A DNA stretch of 12,020 bases from an uncultured Christensenellaceae bacterium (GTDB lineage: Bacteria; Bacillota; Clostridia; Christensenellales; UBA3700). Where the stretch lies: positions 1 to 12,020 of the forward strand of contig CAJUOK010000034.1 of NCBI GenBank assembly GCA_910588015.1. Reading direction: 5' to 3'. How positions within the stretch are numbered: the first letter of the stretch is position 1; each line of letters begins with the position of its first letter. A model generated the notes under the pieces. That model did not search any database and was not told the origin of the DNA. It saw nothing but the letters and a program-made list of their open reading frames with translations. The translations under genes and the position numbers were made by a program. Shown one piece after another: positions 7,430 through 12,020 of the stretch.

Positions 7430-7461
7430 CTCCAACAATACAATTATAAAAATACTGTTTG

Positions 7462-7490
7462 TTGATTTTCCGACATAGTGTCGATATAAT
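7462..7490 (+). promoter_or_regulatory. Promoter of the acyl-CoA synthetase gene
   Basis: TTGATT (7462-7467) and a perfect TATAAT (7485-7490) are separated by 17 nt, a good sigma-A promoter. Transcription should start near 7497, giving a leader of about 57 nt. The leader carries the ribosome binding site AGGTGA (7542-7547), 6 nt before the ATG. Confidence 0.75.
7471..7483. promoter_or_regulatory. Candidate TetR operator
   Basis: CGACA-TAG-TGTCG is a perfect inverted repeat with 5-bp arms. It lies wholly in the spacer between the -35 and -10 boxes of the synthetase promoter, so a bound repressor would block RNA polymerase. The divergent TetR gene is the obvious source of that repressor. The site is seen; the binding is inferred. 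Confidence 0.5.
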
Positions 7491-7553
7491 AATATCAGAC
7501 AAATTGGCAAAAGTCAATATTATATGTATTTTATCGCATATAGGTGAATATAA

Positions 7554-9209
7554 ATGAAAACGATGTATAATGTAAAAGGTCTCGAGAGTTTTAAGCAGTT
7601 GATAGATATATCTACGAAGAAGTATTCATCGAGAACTGCTTTTCTAATAAGACAAGACAACGGTAAGTATAAAAAAATCAAGTATAAAGAATTGGGACAA
7701 AGATATTATTCTCTTTGCTCTTATTTTATTTCTCAAGGTTTGCAAGGAAAATATATTGCGGTCGTCGGTAACAATTGCTTCGAATGGGCGCTGTCATATT
7801 TGGCGGCGGCAAGCGTGGGCACAGTTGTTCCGCTCGATAAGGAATTGAGTATCGAAGATATAGACAACTTCTTAAATTACGCTCGCGTGGACGCGGTGTG
7901 CGGCGACGAGAAGATTTTGTCGAAAATAGCCTTTGAATCCAATCAACCCAGATTATTCTTCTCTTTTGGAGAGATAGACAGAGTGCATTCGCAAAATAAT
8001 TGCCAAGACGCAAGCATACTTGACGGCATTGAAATATCAAAAGATAAGATGAACGTACTGATATTTACGTCGGGAACTACGGGCAATGCAAAAGGCGTAT
8101 GTCTTTCTCAGCACAATATTCTCGCAGATATACGCTCTACTTTGAGCGTCGTAAATATAAAATCAAGCGATAGGACGCTGTCGATATTGCCGTTGCACCA
8201 CACTTACGAGTGTACTTTGAATTGTATTCTTATGCTTTCGAGAGGAGCGTGCATCACATATTGCGACTCTCTTCTCAAGGTATCTAAAAATATAGTTGAA
8301 TATTCTCCGTCTATATTAGTAGTCGTGCCGGCTCTTCTCAAGATGGTGATAAAGAAAATAAGACAGTCTGTCAAAGATAAATGTCCGCAAAAATACGCAG
8401 AACTTTTTGCAAAATATTCTTTTGCCGAAGCTGTGGGAAAACTTCCTTTTTTGATTCGCAAAATCATCTGCGCAAAGGTGCTTGAATCTTTGGGCGGAGA
8501 AGTAAGATTGTTTATTGTCGGGGCAGCCGATTTGGATTGCGCTATCGTAGAAGATTTTGCTGCTCTCGGCATAAAAGTATTGCAGGGATATGGTTTAACG
8601 GAGTGTTCGCCTTTGCTTGCGGGCAACAGCGATTTTTATCTCAACGCTAAATCGACGGGAATTGCTATACCGGGAGTTGAGCTTAAGATAGATAATCCCA
8701 ATGAAGAAGGTATAGGTGAAATACTTGCTAAAGGCGAAAATATTATGTTGGGCTATTTCAGAGACGAAGAGGCGACGAAAAACGTCTTTAAGGACGGATG
8801 GTTCCATACCGGCGATTTAGGCAGAATGGATAGCGACGGAGCTTTGTATATAACGGGCAGAAGCAAAAACGTGATAGTTACGGAAAACGGCAAGAATATA
8901 TATCCCGAAGAGCTAGAAGCAAGACTGTCTGATTTTCCGGAAGTTGAAGACGTGTTGGTAGTAGCGTCTAAAGAACGCGGCAAAACCGAAGTCAAGGCGA
9001 GGATTTTTCCAAATATAGACGTAATTAAGAAAAAATTAGGTCATATGCCTAGTTTGAGCGATATCAAAGCAATGATTGGCAAGATAATAAGCGATATAAA
9101 CGCAAAGATGCCGAAATATAAACATATCAGCAATTACGAAGTTTTGGAGACGGCGTTGGAAAAGACGACGACTCGCAAGATAAAACGCTTTGGCAACAAC
9201 GTAAGTTGA
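7554..9209 (+). CDS. AMP-binding (ANL) enzyme, probable long-chain acyl-CoA synthetase
   Basis: This 551-residue adenylate-forming enzyme most likely activates a fatty acid with ATP and CoA to acyl-CoA through an acyl-AMP intermediate. The core motifs are present: phosphate-binding IFTSGTTGNAKG (residues 170-181), GYGLTEC (345-351), GWFHTGDLG (415-423) with the ribose-binding Asp421, the hinge region ITGRSKNVIV, and a C-terminal TTRKIKR whose Lys542 is the expected catalytic lysine. No signal peptide is seen. At 551 residues it is somewhat shorter than the roughly 600 usual for FadD15-type ligases. Other carboxylate substrates or an acyl-ACP ligase role cannot be excluded. It has its own promoter and operator-like site and is divergent from a TetR regulator, so expression is probably induced. 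It ends in TGA and converges on the PHP gene. Confidence 0.9.
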   Translation: MKTMYNVKGLESFKQLIDISTKKYSSRTAFLIRQDNGKYKKIKYKELGQRYYSLCSYFISQGLQGKYIAVVGNNCFEWALSYLAAASVGTVVPLDKELSIEDIDNFLNYARVDAVCGDEKILSKIAFESNQPRLFFSFGEIDRVHSQNNCQDASILDGIEISKDKMNVLIFTSGTTGNAKGVCLSQHNILADIRSTLSVVNIKSSDRTLSILPLHHTYECTLNCILMLSRGACITYCDSLLKVSKNIVEYSPSILVVVPALLKMVIKKIRQSVKDKCPQKYAELFAKYSFAEAVGKLPFLIRKIICAKVLESLGGEVRLFIVGAADLDCAIVEDFAALGIKVLQGYGLTECSPLLAGNSDFYLNAKSTGIAIPGVELKIDNPNEEGIGEILAKGENIMLGYFRDEEATKNVFKDGWFHTGDLGRMDSDGALYITGRSKNVIVTENGKNIYPEELEARLSDFPEVEDVLVVASKERGKTEVKARIFPNIDVIKKKLGHMPSLSDIKAMIGKIISDINAKMPKYKHISNYEVLETALEKTTTRKIKRFGNNVS

Positions 9210-9227
9210 TAAAAGTTGTCTCCTTAT

Positions 9228-9247
9228 AAGACTGCATATGCGGTCTT
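9228..9247. terminator. Hairpin after the acyl-CoA synthetase gene
   Basis: AAGACTGC and GCGGTCTT (9228-9235 / 9240-9247) form an 8-bp stem with one G-U pair and an ATAT loop, 18 nt after the stop codon. The following sequence, GATAAATTT, is only moderately T-rich, so this probably supplements the stronger hairpin just downstream. Confidence 0.45.
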
Positions 9248-9258
9248 GATAAATTTAC

Positions 9259-9287
9259 AAAAAGACGAGAGCAATCCCGTCTTTTTT
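9259..9287. terminator. Bidirectional intrinsic terminator
   Basis: AAAAAGACG (9259-9267) pairs with CGTCTTTTT (9278-9286). An inner GA/TC extension closes a GCAA loop (9271-9274, GNRA type) across one A-C mismatch. The A-run on one side and T-run on the other let it end transcripts from both the synthetase gene and the convergent PHP gene, which stops at 9296. Confidence 0.85.
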
Positions 9288-9295
9288 ATATTCGT

Positions 9296-10096
9296 TTAAA
9301 GTTTTACCGCAATGGGTTTGTGCGCTAAATATTTAAAAGCATAATTTATGCCTATAGATTTCAAAAAGTCGGCGACCAAATAATATTTTTCGCCAAGTCT
9401 TGCGGCGATATGCGCGTCGGAACCGAATGTGACGAGTTCTCCTCCCAATTCTTTATATCTTTTCAAAATCTCTTTTGTCGGCAAGAAGTCGAGTAATTTT
9501 CCTCCGTTGGAATTGACTTCCAAAGATTTGCCTTTGACTATCAACGTTTTGAGAATATCGTCCAATAGGTCGGCAAAATCGTTGTAATAAAGCGTTTTGT
9601 CTTCATATATACTTTTGCGAGTAATATATCCGATATGACCGACGCTGTCGTAGGCGTAAGGACAGTATAGGCTTTCTCGTACAGCTTTGAGATAGGCGCC
9701 GTACGCTTGCGATTTAGTTCGTTTTTCAAAGTAAGACGGCAGATAACAGTCTTCGTATTCGACAGTGTGCACCGAATTGATTATCATATCGCTTGCATAT
9801 TCGTTTAGAGCCTTGATATATAATCCGTCGGCTTCTTTCATATATCCGCACTCTATGCCAACGCCCACTTGGATTTTGGTTTTATATTCGTCTTTTAGCG
9901 CTTGAAGCTCCTCAAAATGATTTTTTAAATCCAGTTGGGGGATATAATCGAATTGCGGTAGCAACGTCAATTCTCCGTCGTAATGGTCGGTGATTGCGAC
10001 GTAGTCCATATCAAGTGAAATTGCGCGTTCGATAATATTGCGCGGTTCTTCTTTGCTGTCGTGCGAGTGTTTGCAATGAGTGTGAGTGTCAAACAT
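9296..10096 (-). CDS. PHP-domain phosphoesterase, histidinol-phosphatase (HisJ/HisK) type
   Basis: This 266-residue PHP-superfamily metal-dependent phosphoesterase most resembles the monomeric histidinol-phosphatases that remove phosphate from histidinol phosphate in histidine synthesis. The metal-binding motifs run in order: FDTHTHCKHS (His5, His7, His10), AITDH (Asp37, His38), GIECGY (Glu82), NSVHTV (His110), VGHIGY (His154), LEVNSNG (Glu193) and GSDAH (Asp227, His229). The length is normal for the family and no residue is obviously missing. The start at 10096 is set by AGAGGA, 5 nt upstream on the minus strand. No other his gene is in the window, so a different sugar- or nucleotide-phosphate substrate is possible. 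It is divergent from ung, with adjacent promoters. Confidence 0.88.
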   Translation of the reverse strand: MFDTHTHCKHSHDSKEEPRNIIERAISLDMDYVAITDHYDGELTLLPQFDYIPQLDLKNHFEELQALKDEYKTKIQVGVGIECGYMKEADGLYIKALNEYASDMIINSVHTVEYEDCYLPSYFEKRTKSQAYGAYLKAVRESLYCPYAYDSVGHIGYITRKSIYEDKTLYYNDFADLLDDILKTLIVKGKSLEVNSNGGKLLDFLPTKEILKRYKELGGELVTFGSDAHIAARLGEKYYLVADFLKSIGINYAFKYLAHKPIAVKL

Positions 10097-10126
10097 TATA
10101 TTCCTCTAAATGTATATTCACCATAC

Positions 10127-10155
10127 ATTCTATACCTATTTAGGGGGACTGTCAA
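10127..10155 (-). promoter_or_regulatory. Promoter of the PHP phosphoesterase gene
   Basis: On the minus strand a consensus TTGACA (10155-10150) and TAGAAT (10132-10127) are separated by 17 nt. Transcription should start near 10120, giving a leader of about 24 nt. The -35 box is 10 bp from the -35 box of the ung promoter. Confidence 0.75.
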
Positions 10156-10158
10156 ACA

Positions 10159-10180
10159 GGAGAAGTTGACAAATTTCTCC
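10159..10180. promoter_or_regulatory. Palindrome over the ung -35 box
   Basis: GGAGAA (10159-10164) and TTCTCC (10175-10180) are perfect inverted 6-mers flanking the TTGACA of the ung promoter. The site could be an operator for a dimeric repressor. It does not match the Gram-positive LexA box, which has GAAC...GTTC arms. No regulator in the window is tied to it. Confidence 0.35.
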
Positions 10181-10195
10181 TTATTATGCTAAAAT
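10166..10195 (+). promoter_or_regulatory. Promoter of ung
   Basis: A consensus TTGACA (10166-10171) is followed after 18 nt by TAAAAT (10190-10195). A TG at 10187-10188 gives an extended -10 (TGCTAAAAT). Transcription should start near 10202, leaving a leader of about 19 nt that holds the ribosome binding site CAGGGGG (10209-10215), 5 nt before the ATG. Confidence 0.78.
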
Positions 10196-10220
10196 TATAA
10201 AAAATCGGCAGGGGGCATAT

Positions 10221-10898
10221 ATGTCATCGCATTTGGGCAACAGTTGGGACGAAAAACTGGAATGTGAATTTTCGCAGGATTATTTCAAAGATATACGCAA
10301 ATTTTTGGCGGAAGAGTACAGTAATTTTAGGATTTATCCGCCTATGAAAGAGATACTTGCGGCATTCGAACATACGCCGTATGAGAACGTAAAAGTAGTT
10401 ATTCTAGGGCAGGACCCGTATCACGGTTACGGACAGGCTCACGGTATGTGCTTTTCCGTTCGCAAGGGAGTGAAATGTCCGCCGTCTTTAGTCAATATCT
10501 ACAAAGCGTTGGAATACGATTTGGGCATACCGCAGAGCGATTGCGGAGATTTGACCGGTTGGGCAGACGAAGGCGTTTTGTTGCTTAACACTGTGCTTAC
10601 GGTGCGCGAAGGCAAACCTCAAAGCCACGCCGGCATAGGTTGGGAAAGATTTACCGACAGCGTTATAAAAATGATAAGCGACAGCCCTTATCCCACCGTA
10701 TTTATGCTGTGGGGCAATCCTGCAAAAGCCAAAGAAAAACTCATTGATACGTCTAAACATTTGGTGCTGAAGTGCGTGCATCCCAGTCCGCTGTCTTTTT
10801 ACAACGGTTTTTTGGAGTGCAAACATTTCTCCAAAGCTAACGAATTTTTGAAGTCGCGCGGAAGAACTCCCGTCGATTGGAGCAAACGAGGAGAATAA
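10221..10898 (+). CDS. ung: Uracil-DNA glycosylase, family 1
   Basis: This 225-residue enzyme removes uracil from DNA after cytosine deamination or dUTP misincorporation and so starts base excision repair. The family-1 signatures are all present: the water-activating loop GQDPYHG (residues 63-69, catalytic Asp65), the uracil-stacking Phe in MCFSV (Phe78), LLLNTVLTV with the uracil-reading Asn123, and the DNA-intercalating HPSPLS (His187). The C-terminal KHFSKANEFLKSRG is also typical. The length is normal. CAGGGGG at 10209-10215 fixes the start, and a strong extended -10 promoter lies directly upstream. It is transcribed away from the PHP gene. An IS30 element begins 40 bp after its stop, and no clear terminator is seen in that gap. 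Confidence 0.97.
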   Translation: MSSHLGNSWDEKLECEFSQDYFKDIRKFLAEEYSNFRIYPPMKEILAAFEHTPYENVKVVILGQDPYHGYGQAHGMCFSVRKGVKCPPSLVNIYKALEYDLGIPQSDCGDLTGWADEGVLLLNTVLTVREGKPQSHAGIGWERFTDSVIKMISDSPYPTVFMLWGNPAKAKEKLIDTSKHLVLKCVHPSPLSFYNGFLECKHFSKANEFLKSRGRTPVDWSKRGE

Positions 10899-10937
10899 TA
10901 AGGCGCGGCGTTTTCAACGTTTAGTAAAATATTTTAA

Positions 10938-10964
10938 GGTGAATTGTCAAACTAAGTGCAACAC
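10938..10964. repeat. IS30 left terminal inverted repeat
   Basis: It begins GGTGAATTGTCAAACT and ends AAGTGCAACAC. Outer and inner blocks of 8 and 11 bp match the other end perfectly, with six mismatches in the middle 8 bp. The transposase stop codon (TAG, complement of 10952-10954) lies inside it. Confidence 0.88.
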
Positions 10965-11917
10965 TTTGAAAGAAAAAAGTTGAACAAATTTACCGGCTTT
11001 TGGTAGTTTAATACTTTCTTGGGTCTGGCGTTAATTAACGCCAGATTCTTTTTCAGTGTCTTTGGGCTTACTTTTGAGAGATTTCTTCCCTTAGGGTAGA
11101 ATTCTCTCAAAAGTCCGTTCAGATTTTCATTTGTTCCTTTTTGCCACGCACAGTATGGGTCTGCAAAATACATTTCGCATTCTAACGCTTTCTCTATTTC
11201 TCTCCACCCAGCAAACTCGCTCCCTCTGTCGCACGTTATGCTTTTCACTGCTTCTTTTGGTAATTCAGATAACGCCTCTATTATTGTTCTCGCCATTGTT
11301 ACTGCGTTCCTATTAGGCATCTTTATTGCTATGTAATATCTTGTCGTTCGTTCTGCGAGCGTTGCAAAACAGCATTTGCTTTTCCCTTGTCCGCTTACTA
11401 CCGTGTCTGCTTCCCAATGTCCAAACTCTTTCCGCTTGTATACGCTCTTATCTCTCTTCCTTATGCTTTTCCCTGTAGTAAATCTTCCGCCATTTCCTAA
11501 CCGTTTTCGTGTTTTTCCTTTCTTCCTTAATACTTTTACATTACCGTGTACTAGATATTTTTCATATATCCATCTGTATATTGTCTTGAATGACGGCATC
11601 TTTAACTCACTTTTCGTATTGGCTATTTGCTCCGGCGACCAAGTCTGTAACAACTTCTCGTCTATGTACTTAATTACTTCGTTATCCCAAAACATTCCTC
11701 TATGACAAAATGAGCGTCTAAGTTTATATTTCTTTTGAGCAGTGTGAGGGTAGTATGCTGGCTTACAGTTCATAAATGACTTGTTTCTATTTATCTCTCT
11801 AGAAATGGTGCTAGCATTTCTCCCTACCAATTTAGCGATTTCTCTAAAACTTTTTCCTTTTTTGTAGTATTCTCGTATACAACAGCGTTCTTCTATGGTA
11901 AGATGATTATAGTTCAT
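10952..11917 (-). CDS. IS30-family transposase
   Basis: This 321-residue DDE transposase moves the surrounding element. An N-terminal helix-turn-helix occupies about residues 5-48 (LTIEERCCIREYY, then FREIAKLVGRNASTISREI). The integrase-like catalytic core has Asp171 in HWEADTV, Asp230 in ITCDRGSEF and Glu264 in WQKGTNENLNGLLREF. The second Asp and the Glu are 33 residues apart, the DD33E spacing of the IS30 family. The frame is intact and full length, so the element may be active. The start at 11917 has a very strong site (GAAGGAG) 6 nt upstream on the minus strand. An extended -10 promoter lies within the element. Confidence 0.97.
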   Translation of the reverse strand: MNYNHLTIEERCCIREYYKKGKSFREIAKLVGRNASTISREINRNKSFMNCKPAYYPHTAQKKYKLRRSFCHRGMFWDNEVIKYIDEKLLQTWSPEQIANTKSELKMPSFKTIYRWIYEKYLVHGNVKVLRKKGKTRKRLGNGGRFTTGKSIRKRDKSVYKRKEFGHWEADTVVSGQGKSKCCFATLAERTTRYYIAIKMPNRNAVTMARTIIEALSELPKEAVKSITCDRGSEFAGWREIEKALECEMYFADPYCAWQKGTNENLNGLLREFYPKGRNLSKVSPKTLKKNLALINARPKKVLNYQKPVNLFNFFLSKCCT

Positions 11918-11952
11918 ACATTTCTCCTTCGGTTTTTGGTTGTGGTAAACTT

Positions 11953-11961
11953 ATTATACCA
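11953..11961 (-). promoter_or_regulatory. Extended -10 promoter of the transposase gene
   Basis: On the minus strand the sequence reads TGGTATAAT, a perfect -10 with the TGn extension, about 36 nt before the ATG. No convincing -35 box lies 16-18 nt upstream, which is tolerable for extended -10 promoters. Confidence 0.55.
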
Positions 11962-11993
11962 GAGATTTGTATGAACTTCTTTCTTTTTATTGG

Positions 11994-12020
11994 GTGTTGC
12001 ACTTGATAGTATAATTCACC
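11994..12020. repeat. IS30 right terminal inverted repeat
   Basis: It reads GTGTTGCACTT on the inner side and AATTCACC at the outer end, the reverse complement of the left repeat with six central mismatches. It ends at the final base of the window. Confidence 0.88.

Larger units (their letters stand above)
10938..12020 (-). mobile_element. IS30-family insertion sequence, apparently complete
   Basis: The element is at least 1083 bp, a normal size for IS30, with a single intact transposase gene on the minus strand. Terminal inverted repeats of at least 27 bp start with GGTGAATT and end with AAGTGCAACAC on the inner side (10938-10964 and 11994-12020), with 21 of 27 positions matching. The right repeat reaches the last base of the window. 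Target-site duplication and any further outward IR bases therefore cannot be checked. It is inserted 40 bp downstream of ung and interrupts no visible gene. Confidence 0.9.

Noticed and set aside
7345..7443. N-terminal extension of the TetR regulator
   Set aside because: The added 33 residues are unlike TetR proteins and cover the promoter region; the Met at 7344 has an upstream AAGAGGT.
10899..10937. Intrinsic terminator for ung
   Set aside because: Only a 4-bp CGTT/AACG stem (10909-10919) is visible, too weak to call.
783..12020. Recoded stop codons (TGA as Trp)
   Set aside because: TGA ends the TetR and synthetase genes at the expected family lengths, and TAG and TAA also end genes.

Overview
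The window is AT-rich and reads as a low-GC Gram-positive genome, most likely an uncultured anaerobe of the Clostridia (Bacillota), possibly from the gut. This rests on purine-rich Shine-Dalgarno sites, sigma-A type promoters, a Listeria-Bacteroides-repeat/BspA lipoprotein and an IS30-family element. That placement is inference. TAA, TAG and TGA all end genes here, so the ordinary bacterial code applies.

Layout. Positions 1-782 hold no gene: three inverted-repeat elements of one dispersed family (14-100, 137-213, 315-404), a terminator-like hairpin, and an AT-rich leader. Positions 783-5633 encode a 1616-residue secreted lipoprotein with 14 Listeria-Bacteroides (InlB B-type) modules followed by four BspA-like leucine-rich cassettes. 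Modules 4-9 form an exact three-module higher-order repeat of 630 bp. A DUF2804 gene (5715-6752) follows on the same strand. A TetR-family regulator (6793-7344, minus) is divergent from an acyl-CoA synthetase-type gene (7554-9209), with a strong promoter and a palindrome between them. A PHP-family phosphoesterase of HisJ/HisK type (9296-10096, minus) converges on the synthetase across a two-hairpin terminator region. It shares a compact divergent promoter region with uracil-DNA glycosylase (10221-10898). The window closes with an IS30-family element (10938-12020) whose right inverted repeat ends at the last base.

How the genes relate. The TetR/synthetase pair looks like a local regulatory unit in which the repressor controls a fatty-acid or other carboxylate activating enzyme. 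The PHP and ung genes are joined by promoter architecture rather than by pathway. The lipoprotein is probably a surface adhesion or binding protein. I see no defence system, prophage or CRISPR array. The most unusual items are the regular repeat architecture of the lipoprotein, the regulatory sites in the intergenic gaps, and the repeats at both ends of the window, which suggest it is a whole repeat-bounded contig.
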